From positions 1-5,046 of the forward strand of contig CALMNV010000157.1 in the NCBI GenBank assembly GCA_937873285.1: a stretch of 5,046 nucleotides of DNA, in the 5' to 3' direction. The notes under the pieces were generated by a model, which saw only the letters and a program-made list of their open reading frames with translations, made no database searches and was not told the origin of the DNA. Made by a program: the position numbers and the translations under genes. The DNA is from an uncultured Intrasporangium sp. (GTDB lineage Bacteria > Actinomycetota > Actinomycetes > Actinomycetales > Dermatophilaceae). Shown piece after piece: positions 1 to 5,046 of the stretch (positions are counted from its first letter, which is position 1; each line of letters begins with the position of its first letter).

Positions 1-102
1 CCACATCAACCCGTGGGCGTGCAGCAGGTATGGGGCGACGCTCGGGCGCGTCCAGCTCCGGGCGGGGGTTGCCGGGACCGGCAGCCCACCCGCCCTAGCC
101 AT
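1..102 (-). CDS. potB: ABC transporter permease, PotB-like, N-terminus only (cut by window edge)
   Basis: This is the start of the next gene of the transporter operon. An ATG at 102-100 opens a frame that runs unbroken for 34 codons to base 1. It begins MARAGGLPVP and then reads SVAPYLLHAHGLMW, which resembles the 'APYLLLLPGLLW' segment where the first membrane helix begins in PotB/PotH-type permeases. The start overlaps the ATPase gene's stop by 8 bases (95-102), and a GAGG at 106-109 lies 3 bases upstream, so translation is probably coupled to the ATPase. By family, the product would be an inner-membrane subunit forming half of the polyamine channel with PotC. Two histidines in HAHG, where the family usually has leucine and proline, are odd. 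The call rests on a short segment plus gene order. PotB rather than PotC is inferred from its position straight after the ATPase. Confidence 0.72.
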   Translation of the reverse strand, partial: MARAGGLPVPATPARSWTRPSVAPYLLHAHGLMW

Positions 103-1237
103 GTGCCTCGCCCCCGTCCTGGCCGGCGCCCCCGTCCTGGCCGGCCTCCGCGTCCTGCGCGGCGTCGAGCACGAAGCCGTGCGACGCGGACCACGACAGG
201 GTGACCTGCTCGCCCACGGCAGCTCGCGCAGAGCCGTCGTTCTGCTGGACCACGGTCATCAGCGACCCCCACGGCAGGGCCACGAGATACTGCGTCGAGA
301 CGCCGGTGAAGGACACGTCGCGCACCATCCCGTGCAGCCGGTTCGGACCGCCCGACTCTCCCAGGCGCAGCTTCTCCGGGCGCACGCCGAGCAGCACCTC
401 CGCCCCGCCTGCCGCGGGCAGGTGCCCGACCTCCACCTCCAGCTCCACGCCGTGGGTGCGCACGAGGGCGTATCCGTCCCTCCGCTCCCCTGTGATGGTC
501 GCTCGCAAGAGGTTCGACTGTCCGAGGAAGTTCGCCACGAAGGCCGAGCTCGGTCGCTCGTAGAGGGTGGCGGGGTCACCGAGCTGCTCGATGCGTCCGC
601 CGTTCATCACGGCGATGGTGTCGGCCATCGTCATCGCCTCCTCCTGGTCGTGGGTGACGTGGACGAAGGTGATGCCGACCTCGGACTGGATGCGCTTGAG
701 CTCCAGCTGCATTTGGCGTCTCAGCTTCAGGTCGAGGGCCCCGAGCGGCTCGTCGAGAAGCAGCACGTCGGGCCGGTTGACGACCGCCCTCGCGAGGGCG
801 ACCCGCTGCTGCATCCCACCGGAGAGCTGGGCCGGCTTCCTGCCCGCGACGTGCGCGAGCTCGACGAGCTCGAGCGCGGCGATGGCCAGGGCCCGGTGGT
901 CCTTCTCCCCTCGCCGGCGCAGCCCGAAGGCGACGTTGTCGATGACGTTCAGGTGGGGAAAGAGGGCGTAGGACTGGAACACCGTGTTGACGTGGCGCTG
1001 GTGCGCCCGGGTCGCAGTGACGTCCTGCCCACCGATGAGGATGCGGCCCGTCGTCGGTCGCTCCAGGCCCGCGATGAGGCGCAGCGTCGTCGTCTTGCCA
1101 CAGCCCGACGGGCCGAGGAGGGCGAAGAAGGAGCCGTCGGGGACGGTCAGCTCGAGCGGTGCGTGCACCGCGGTCGCGCCGTCGAACTCCTTGCTGATCC
1201 CGGTGAGTCGCAGGTCGCCCCTGCCCGAGGTGGCCAT
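95..1237 (-). CDS. potA: Polyamine ABC transporter ATP-binding protein (PotA-like)
   Basis: A 380-residue cytoplasmic ATPase that would power polyamine import by hydrolysing ATP in a dimer docked to the two permeases. All ABC motifs are present: Walker A GPSGCGKT at 42-49, Q-loop Q88 in VFQSYALFPH, signature LSGGMQQR at 138-145, Walker B VLLLDEP at 158-164 with E163, and switch histidine H196. A TOBE-type domain follows at about 240-355, including the typical LGVRPEKL at 283-290. This two-domain layout and length match PotA/PotG and related importers. The start at 1237 lies 2 bases after the binding-protein stop; TGAGG directly abuts the ATG, so translational coupling is likely. The frame stays open far upstream, but that part is antisense-free shadow inside potD and is not used. 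The tail at 365-380 is a Gly/Gln/Asp-rich stretch built from an 18 bp tandem repeat and is probably non-catalytic. The polyamine substrate is inferred from the neighbours; the ATPase alone could serve other solutes. Confidence 0.93.
   Translation of the reverse strand: MATSGRGDLRLTGISKEFDGATAVHAPLELTVPDGSFFALLGPSGCGKTTTLRLIAGLERPTTGRILIGGQDVTATRAHQRHVNTVFQSYALFPHLNVIDNVAFGLRRRGEKDHRALAIAALELVELAHVAGRKPAQLSGGMQQRVALARAVVNRPDVLLLDEPLGALDLKLRRQMQLELKRIQSEVGITFVHVTHDQEEAMTMADTIAVMNGGRIEQLGDPATLYERPSSAFVANFLGQSNLLRATITGERRDGYALVRTHGVELEVEVGHLPAAGGAEVLLGVRPEKLRLGESGGPNRLHGMVRDVSFTGVSTQYLVALPWGSLMTVVQQNDGSARAAVGEQVTLSWSASHGFVLDAAQDAEAGQDGGAGQDGGEAHG
110..145. repeat. Two perfect 18 bp tandem copies inside the end of potA
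   Basis: Bases 110-127 and 128-145 are identical (gcccccgtcctggccggc on the plus strand). Because 18 is a multiple of three, the repeat stays in frame and duplicates a six-residue unit, giving the AGQDGGAGQDGG part of the ATPase tail. It lies just upstream of the permease start at 102. The self-complementary GCCGGC in each copy could also pair to form a small hairpin in the mRNA. Confidence 0.9.
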
Positions 1238-1239
1238 CC

Positions 1240-2475
1240 TCAGCTGACCGTGAGGCTGGAGAACGCCTTGGCGTACTTCTCCTCCTCCGCGGCGCTCAGG
1301 CCCCGGAACACCTTCGCGCGGCTCAGCACGTCGGCGGAGGGGATGATGAGCGGGTTGTCCGCCGCCTTGGGGTCGAGCTTCAGCAGCTCCTGCTTCGTGC
1401 CCTTGACCGGCGAGATGTAGTTGACGTAGGCCACCACCTCGGCCATGACCTTGGGGTCGTAGTAGTAGTTGATCAGCGTCTCGGCGTTCTTCTTGTGCCG
1501 GGCCAGCGCGGGAATGACGAAGTTGTCCGACCAGAGCGTGAAGCCCTTGGCCGGCAGGACGTAGCCGAGCCGGGGGTTGTCTGCCTTGAGCTGGACGACG
1601 TCCCCGGTCCAGGCGAGGCACGCCGCGATGGCGCCGGAGGACAGGTCCTTGCCGTACTCGTTGCCGGTAAAACCGCGCAGCTGCCCCCGGTCCTTGGCCT
1701 CCCGGATCATCGCGATGGCGGCGGAGAAGTCGGCGTCGGTGAAGGACGCCGGGTCCTTGCCCTGGTCGAGCAGCACGAGACCGACCGTGTCCCGCATCTC
1801 GGTGAGCAGGGTGACCTTTCCCTTCAGGGCCGGGTCGGTGAGCAGCTGGGAGACCGACTCGACCTTGCGGCCACCAGTCGCGTCGGGGTTGTAGGCGATG
1901 CCGGCGAAACCAGACTGCCAGGGCAGTGAGTACTTCCGGCCCGGGTCGAACTCGACGTTGGTGAGCGAGTCCTCGAGGTTGCCGGCGTTCGGGATGTTCG
2001 ATCGGTCGAGCGGCTGCACATAGCCCTGCCGGATCAGCCGGGCGACCATCCAGTCCGTGCTGCACCACACGTCCCGACCGGTGTCGCGGCCTGCGGCAAG
2101 GAGCGGGCGCACCTTGGCATAGAACTCGTCGTTGTCGTTGTAGTCCTCCGTGTAGTTGACCTTGATCCCGGTCTGCGCGGTGAACGCATCCAGGCTGGGC
2201 CGCGCCTTGGTCTTGTCGTCGACGTCGATGTACTCCGGCCAGTTCGACCAGTTGACCACCTTCTCGCTCGCCGAGCGGTCCTGCGCCGCAGCCGCCGTCT
2301 TGCCGGCCGGTCCGCCGGACGCAGTCCCCGCGCCGACGGGGGGGTTGCGACCCGGCGAGCCGCACGCGGCCAGAAGGGCGGCAGCGCCCAGGCCGGCGGC
2401 GCCGGTGAGGGCGCTGCGGCGCGAGAGCAGCCCACGGGCGAGGGCGGCCCGAAGCGCGAGGTTGTCGTCGTTCAT
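1240..2475 (-). CDS. potD: Spermidine/putrescine-binding lipoprotein of an ABC transporter (PotD-like)
   Basis: A 411-residue extracytoplasmic solute-binding protein that would capture putrescine or another polyamine and hand it to the permeases. The N-terminus has a twin-arginine-like motif SRRSAL (18-23), a hydrophobic Ala/Leu/Gly stretch and a lipobox LAAC ending at C38, so the mature protein is predicted to be a membrane-anchored lipoprotein. A low-complexity linker (39-70) leads to the binding fold. Family-typical segments include NWSNWPEYID (75-84), YTEDYNDNDEFYAKV (108-122) and LWSDNFVIPA (314-323), with a C-terminal region rich in charged helices, as expected for PotD/PotF relatives. 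The start at 2475 was chosen because it directly precedes the signal peptide and has GGAGA at 2481-2485, 5 bases upstream; the frame is open further upstream but with no signal sequence there. It follows the dehydrogenase by 50 bases and precedes potA by 2. Ligand preference (putrescine or spermidine) cannot be read from the sequence. Confidence 0.92.
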   Translation of the reverse strand: MNDDNLALRAALARGLLSRRSALTGAAGLGAAALLAACGSPGRNPPVGAGTASGGPAGKTAAAAQDRSASEKVVNWSNWPEYIDVDDKTKARPSLDAFTAQTGIKVNYTEDYNDNDEFYAKVRPLLAAGRDTGRDVWCSTDWMVARLIRQGYVQPLDRSNIPNAGNLEDSLTNVEFDPGRKYSLPWQSGFAGIAYNPDATGGRKVESVSQLLTDPALKGKVTLLTEMRDTVGLVLLDQGKDPASFTDADFSAAIAMIREAKDRGQLRGFTGNEYGKDLSSGAIAACLAWTGDVVQLKADNPRLGYVLPAKGFTLWSDNFVIPALARHKKNAETLINYYYDPKVMAEVVAYVNYISPVKGTKQELLKLDPKAADNPLIIPSADVLSRAKVFRGLSAAEEEKYAKAFSSLTVS

Positions 2476-2480
2476 TGCGG

Positions 2481-2486
2481 TCTCCA
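2481..2486 (-). promoter_or_regulatory. Ribosome binding site of potD
   Basis: The minus strand reads TGGAGA, five bases before the ATG at 2475. It decides the start of the binding-protein gene, because the open frame continues upstream into the end of the dehydrogenase gene. Confidence 0.7.
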
Positions 2487-2525
2487 GGGGTGTGGTGGGC
2501 TGGGGGGCGTGGGCCGCGGGGCGGG

Positions 2526-3974
2526 TCAGGACTCGATGTTCGCCATGACGTGCTTGACGCGGGTGTAGTCCTCGAAGCCGTACATCGACAGGTCCTTGCC
2601 GTAGCCGCTGTGCTTGAACCCGCCGTGCGGCATCTCGGCGACGAGGGGGATGTGCGCGTTGATCCACACGCAGCCGAAGTCCAGCCTCTTGCTCATCCGC
2701 ATGGCCTTGCCGAAGTCGCGCGTCCACACGCTGGACGCCAGGCCGTACTGCACGCCGTTGGCCCAGGTCAGGGCCTGGTCCTCGTCGGAGAACTGCTGCA
2801 CCGTGATGACCGGACCGAAGATCTCCCGCTGGATCTGCTCGTCGTCCTGGCGCAGCCCGTCGAGCACGGTGGGCTCGAAGAAGTAGCCCTCCCCCAGGGT
2901 GCTCACCCGCGACCCCCCTGCGGCGACCCGTGCATGGTCGGGCAGCCTGTCCAGGAAGCCCGAGACGTGCCGCATCTGGGCGAGGTTGTTGACCGGGCCG
3001 AAGAGCGCGTCGGGGTCGTCCGGCATCCCGACCTTGGCCTGGTGCCTCGCATAGTCAGCGAGAGCCGCGACGAAGTCGTCGTGCACCCGGGGTCCCACGA
3101 GCACCCGCGTCGCGGCGGTGCAGTCCTGGCCCGCGTTGAAGTAGCCGGCGACGCCGATGGCAGCTGCGGCGGCCTCGACGTCGGCGTCGTCGAAGACGAT
3201 GATGGGCGCCTTGCCGCCGAGCTCGAGGTGGACCCGCTTGACGTCGCGCGCCGCGCTGGCCGCGACGTCCATGCCGGCCCGGACCGACCCGGTGATCGCG
3301 ACCATCGCCGGGGTGGGGTGCTCGAGCAGCATCCGCCCGGTCTCCCGGTCGCCGGTGACGACGTTGAAGGTCCCCTCCGGCAGGAACTCCGACGCGAGCT
3401 CGGCGAGCAGCAGGGTCGTCTCGGGAGTCGTCTCCGAGGGCTTGAGCACGACGGTGTTGCCCGCGGCGAGCGCCGGCCCGATCTTCCAGACGGCCATCAT
3501 CATGGGGTAGTTCCATGGGGTCACCTGGCCGATGACCCCGATGGGCTCGCGTCGGATCCACGAGGTGTGCCCAGGCAGGTACTCGGCGGCCGCGCGGCCC
3601 TCCAGCACCCGGGCGGCGCCGGCGAAGAACCGCAGCTGGTCGACCATGGGCGGCACCTCCTCGCTCGCCGTGAGCGCATGCGGCTTGCCGGTGTTCTCCG
3701 CCTCCAGCCGCACGAAGTCGTCGGCCCGGCGCTCCACCGCGTCGGCGAAGCGCAGCAGCGCGCGCTGCCGCTCGCTGGGCGTCGTCTCGCCCCACGTGCC
3801 GAAGGCCGTGGCGGCGGAGGCGTATGCCGCGTCGACGTCGGCCCGCACGCTGACCGGCGCTGTGGCCACCACCTTGGCGGTGGCCGGGTCGACGACCTCG
3901 CAGGTCTCCTCCGCGGCGGAGTCGACATAGTGGCCGCCGATGAAGTTGCGCAGCGTCCGCGGTTCGCTCGTCAT
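2526..3974 (-). CDS. patD: Gamma-aminobutyraldehyde dehydrogenase (PatD/Prr-like, NAD-dependent)
   Basis: A 482-residue aldehyde dehydrogenase expected to oxidise 4-aminobutanal, the product of putrescine transamination, to GABA with NAD+ in the cytoplasm. The catalytic set is complete: N155 in TPWNYP, K178 in LKPSE, the TGSVRAG nucleotide loop at 228-234, general base E251 in LELGGK, nucleophile C285 in [11 protein letters not shown], and EIFGP near 387. Recalled stretches of E. coli PatD (YdcW) match closely, including FFAGAAR (116-122), [12 protein letters not shown] (131-142) and the C-terminal [19 protein letters not shown], which supports this subfamily over betaine aldehyde or succinate semialdehyde dehydrogenases. 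An in-frame TAG at 3984-3986 and no other start between make 3974 the most upstream possible start. No strong ribosome site precedes it, so the mRNA could be leaderless or weakly initiated. It is the first gene of the leftward operon with the transporter. Related omega-amino aldehydes may also be substrates. Confidence 0.93.
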   Translation of the reverse strand: MTSEPRTLRNFIGGHYVDSAAEETCEVVDPATAKVVATAPVSVRADVDAAYASAATAFGTWGETTPSERQRALLRFADAVERRADDFVRLEAENTGKPHALTASEEVPPMVDQLRFFAGAARVLEGRAAAEYLPGHTSWIRREPIGVIGQVTPWNYPMMMAVWKIGPALAAGNTVVLKPSETTPETTLLLAELASEFLPEGTFNVVTGDRETGRMLLEHPTPAMVAITGSVRAGMDVAASAARDVKRVHLELGGKAPIIVFDDADVEAAAAAIGVAGYFNAGQDCTAATRVLVGPRVHDDFVAALADYARHQAKVGMPDDPDALFGPVNNLAQMRHVSGFLDRLPDHARVAAGGSRVSTLGEGYFFEPTVLDGLRQDDEQIQREIFGPVITVQQFSDEDQALTWANGVQYGLASSVWTRDFGKAMRMSKRLDFGCVWINAHIPLVAEMPHGGFKHSGYGKDLSMYGFEDYTRVKHVMANIES

Positions 3975-4010
3975 GGCCGCATGCTAGCCCGGACCTGCGA
4001 AATCCAAAAT

Positions 4011-4028
4011 AGATTGGCGATACAATCT
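4011..4028. promoter_or_regulatory. Candidate Lrp-type operator (dyad AGATTG-N6-CAATCT)
   Basis: Bases 4011-4016 and 4023-4028 are a perfect six-base inverted repeat separated by six bases. A related half-site AATCC begins at 4001, so AATC/GATT half-sites start at 4001, 4012 and 4024, about one helical turn apart. Lrp/AsnC proteins commonly bind degenerate AT-rich dyads in series as multimers. The dyad overlaps the rightward -10-like sequence, a position suited to repression. Binding itself is inferred. Confidence 0.45.
4021..4026 (+). promoter_or_regulatory. Possible -10 element for the regulator/aminotransferase unit
   Basis: TACAAT matches the sigma70-type TATAAT consensus at five of six bases and is the best such match in the gap. 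It would place transcription start near 4033 and leave a leader of about 54 bases before the ATG at 4087. No good -35 hexamer stands 16-18 bases upstream, so the call is weak. Confidence 0.35.
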
Positions 4029-4086
4029 TCGGATCCAGTTGCGATGCGACTTGCCAACACGCCATTCCACACGTCACCATCGAGCC

Positions 4087-4590
4087 ATGCCGACGAAGCG
4101 CCGCGACGCCGAGTCGACGGACCAGGACCCTCGCCGGCCGTCGATGGTCCTCGACGACGTCTCGAAGTCGATCATCGAGAAGCTGCAGCAGGACGGCCGC
4201 AGGTCGTACGCCTCCATCGCCTCCGACGTCGGCCTGTCGGAGGCGGCGGTGCGCCAGCGGGTGCAGCGGCTGCTCGAGGCCGACGTGATGCAGATCGTGG
4301 CGGTGACCGACCCGTTGCAGGTCGGTTTCCAACGGCAGGCGATGGTCGGCATTCGGGTCTCCGGTGACATGACGCCGGTCGCCCGGGCCCTCAGCGCCAT
4401 GGACGAGGTGTCCTACGTCGTCACGACGGCGGGCAGCTTCGACGTGCTCGCCGAGGTCGTCTGCGAGGACGACGACCACCTCCTCGAGCTGCTCAGCACC
4501 CGCATCCGGCGCCTGGAGTCCGTCATCGCCACCGAGACGTTCGTCTACCTACGGCTCAACAAGCAGCTCTACAACTGGGGGACCCGATGA
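4087..4590 (+). CDS. Lrp/AsnC-family transcriptional regulator of the putrescine locus
   Basis: A 167-residue DNA-binding regulator. After a charged, probably flexible tail (1-20), LDDVSKSIIEKLQQDGRRSY (22-41) begins the winged-helix domain, with the helix-turn-helix at about 40-63 (ASIASDVGLSEAAVRQRVQRL). A RAM-type ligand and assembly domain follows at about 80-160, with AGSFDVLAEVVCEDDDHLLE and the ending NKQLYNWGTR. These segments resemble Lrp-type proteins that I recall beside putrescine aminotransferase and patD genes in actinobacteria. It probably binds the intergenic dyad and responds to a pathway amine or amino acid; the effector and the direction of control are not visible. The start is uncertain: ATG 4087 is chosen, ATG 4144 would give 148 residues starting just before the conserved domain, and TTG 4039 would extend it by 16. 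None has a strong ribosome site. Its stop overlaps the aminotransferase start. Confidence 0.9.
   Translation: MPTKRRDAESTDQDPRRPSMVLDDVSKSIIEKLQQDGRRSYASIASDVGLSEAAVRQRVQRLLEADVMQIVAVTDPLQVGFQRQAMVGIRVSGDMTPVARALSAMDEVSYVVTTAGSFDVLAEVVCEDDDHLLELLSTRIRRLESVIATETFVYLRLNKQLYNWGTR
4577..4582 (+). promoter_or_regulatory. Ribosome binding site of the aminotransferase gene
   Basis: GGGGGA lies inside the last codons of the regulator gene, four bases before the ATG at 4587. It supports that start and the ATGA stop/start overlap. Confidence 0.6.
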
Positions 4591-5046
4591 CAACCGATCC
4601 GAGCAGCGTGTGGGAGCCGGCGTCAGCGCGTCGCACCCCCACCGGCGCCACCTACTCCGAGGCGGCGCGCGACCACCTCTGGATGCACTTCACGCGTCAC
4701 TCCGTCTTCGAGGACCCGGGCTCCGGCGCCGGCCTCGGGCACAGTGTGCCGGTCATCACCCGCGGGCAGGGCTGGACGATCTGGGACGACCGGGGCAACG
4801 AGTACATCGACGGTCTCTCCGGGCTGTTCGTCGTGCAGGTCGGTCACGGCCGCGAGGAGCTCGCCGAGGCGGCGGCGCGCCAGGCCCGGGAGCTGGCCTT
4901 CTTCCCGCTCTGGTCCTACGCGCACCCGAGTGCCATCGAGCTCGCCGAGTGGCTCGCGGCATACGCGCCCGGCGACCTGAACCGCGTCTTCGTCACGACC
5001 GGCGGCGGCGAGGGCGTAGAGACGGCGGGGAAGCTGGCCAAGCAAT
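4587..5046 (+). CDS. Class III aminotransferase, putrescine-pyruvate type (SpuC-like), N-terminus only
   Basis: The frame from ATG 4587 stays open for 153 codons to the window end. The family fold is PLP-dependent class III (omega) aminotransferase. Recognisable segments are HLWMHFTRHS (30-39), VPVITRGQGWTIWDDRGNEY (54-73), IDGLSGLFVVQVGHGREEL (74-92), FFPLWSYAHPSAIELAEWLA (105-124) and the PLP-phosphate region TTGGGEGVETAGKLAKQ (137-153). By family and context it would transfer an amino group from putrescine, probably to pyruvate, giving 4-aminobutanal for the dehydrogenase encoded divergently. The PLP-binding lysine lies beyond the window. The start overlaps the regulator stop as ATGA and has GGGGGA four bases upstream, so the two genes are translationally coupled. 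G143 and G148 stand where close relatives usually have alanine and tryptophan. Exact amine donor (putrescine, cadaverine or diaminopropane) is not settled by this fragment. Confidence 0.88.
   Translation, partial: MTTDPSSVWEPASARRTPTGATYSEAARDHLWMHFTRHSVFEDPGSGAGLGHSVPVITRGQGWTIWDDRGNEYIDGLSGLFVVQVGHGREELAEAAARQARELAFFPLWSYAHPSAIELAEWLAAYAPGDLNRVFVTTGGGEGVETAGKLAKQ

Larger units (their letters stand above)
3975..4086. promoter_or_regulatory. Divergent control region between patD and the regulator gene
   Basis: This 112 bp gap separates the two divergent transcription units and should hold both promoters. Its core, about 3999-4030, is strikingly AT-rich against very GC-rich surroundings. It contains an 18 bp dyad and a -10-like hexamer (listed separately). 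I could not identify a convincing leftward -10/-35 pair for patD. Autoregulation by the adjacent Lrp-type protein is inferred from layout and from the habits of the family. Confidence 0.7.

Noticed and set aside
101..1420. Plus-strand open frame opposite potA
   Set aside because: Shadow of the ATPase gene; no recognisable domain and composition typical of antisense frames.
1238..2365. Upstream extension of the potA frame through potD, suggesting a 756-residue fusion
   Set aside because: The extra part is another-frame reading of potD with no domain character; the clear ATPase start is at 1237 just after the potD stop.
2476..2525. Possible terminator or attenuator between the dehydrogenase and potD genes
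   Set aside because: The gap is C/G-rich but shows no stable stem-loop followed by a T run; it reads as an ordinary operon spacer.
2476..2727. Upstream extension of potD into the dehydrogenase gene
   Set aside because: The signal peptide with lipobox starts at 2475 behind a good ribosome site; the extension is low-quality Arg-rich sequence overlapping the dehydrogenase C-terminus.
2475..4367. Long plus-strand open frame (about 630 codons) opposite the dehydrogenase gene
   Set aside because: It is antisense to a well-recognised dehydrogenase, rich in Arg, Gly and Val with no family resemblance, and ends inside the regulator gene. Long antisense frames are expected in GC-rich coding DNA.
2526..4590. 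Skewed use of TAT before G and GCA before TAC (for example GCATAC in two genes)
   Set aside because: Counter-examples (GCCTAC, GGCTACGTC, TCCTACGCG) occur in the same genes and the numbers are too small to claim motif avoidance.
4623..5045. Minus-strand open frame opposite the aminotransferase
   Set aside because: The plus-strand frame gives a clear class III aminotransferase; the minus frame has no family features.
1..5046. Mobile element, defence system, CRISPR or RNA gene
   Set aside because: No transposase, integrase, spaced repeats, tRNA-like cloverleaf or rRNA sequence was seen; all coding space is taken by the polyamine locus.

Overview
The window is GC-rich (roughly 70% by eye). Codon third positions are almost all G or C, and every recognisable protein resembles actinobacterial versions. 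The style fits a high-GC actinomycete, perhaps the Intrasporangiaceae and relatives; that family-level guess is an impression, not something the sequence proves.

The window carries one coherent locus for putrescine/polyamine uptake and breakdown, arranged around a divergent control region. Leftward (minus strand) from that region run a gamma-aminobutyraldehyde dehydrogenase (2526-3974), a polyamine-binding lipoprotein of an ABC transporter (1240-2475), its ATPase (95-1237) and the first 34 codons of a permease (1-102) cut by the window edge. These four genes are packed as an operon, with a 50 bp gap, a 2 bp gap and an 8 bp overlap in order. Rightward (plus strand) run an Lrp/AsnC-family regulator (4087-4590) and, overlapping it by four bases (ATGA), the first 153 codons of a class III aminotransferase (4587 onward) cut by the right edge.

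The parts fit one pathway. The PotABCD-type transporter imports putrescine or a related polyamine. The aminotransferase removes one amino group to give 4-aminobutanal, and the dehydrogenase oxidises this to 4-aminobutyrate (GABA). The Lrp-type protein probably senses a pathway compound and acts at the shared AT-rich intergenic region, where an 18 bp dyad overlaps a possible -10 element. The second permease (PotC) and the enzymes taking GABA to succinate are not visible and may lie outside the window.

I found no RNA gene, mobile element, CRISPR array or convincing terminator. No stretch longer than about 115 bases lacks a gene. This is a canonical catabolic locus, not an obviously new system; the points worth a second look are the control region, a tandem repeat in the ATPase tail and unusual residues in the two edge-truncated genes.
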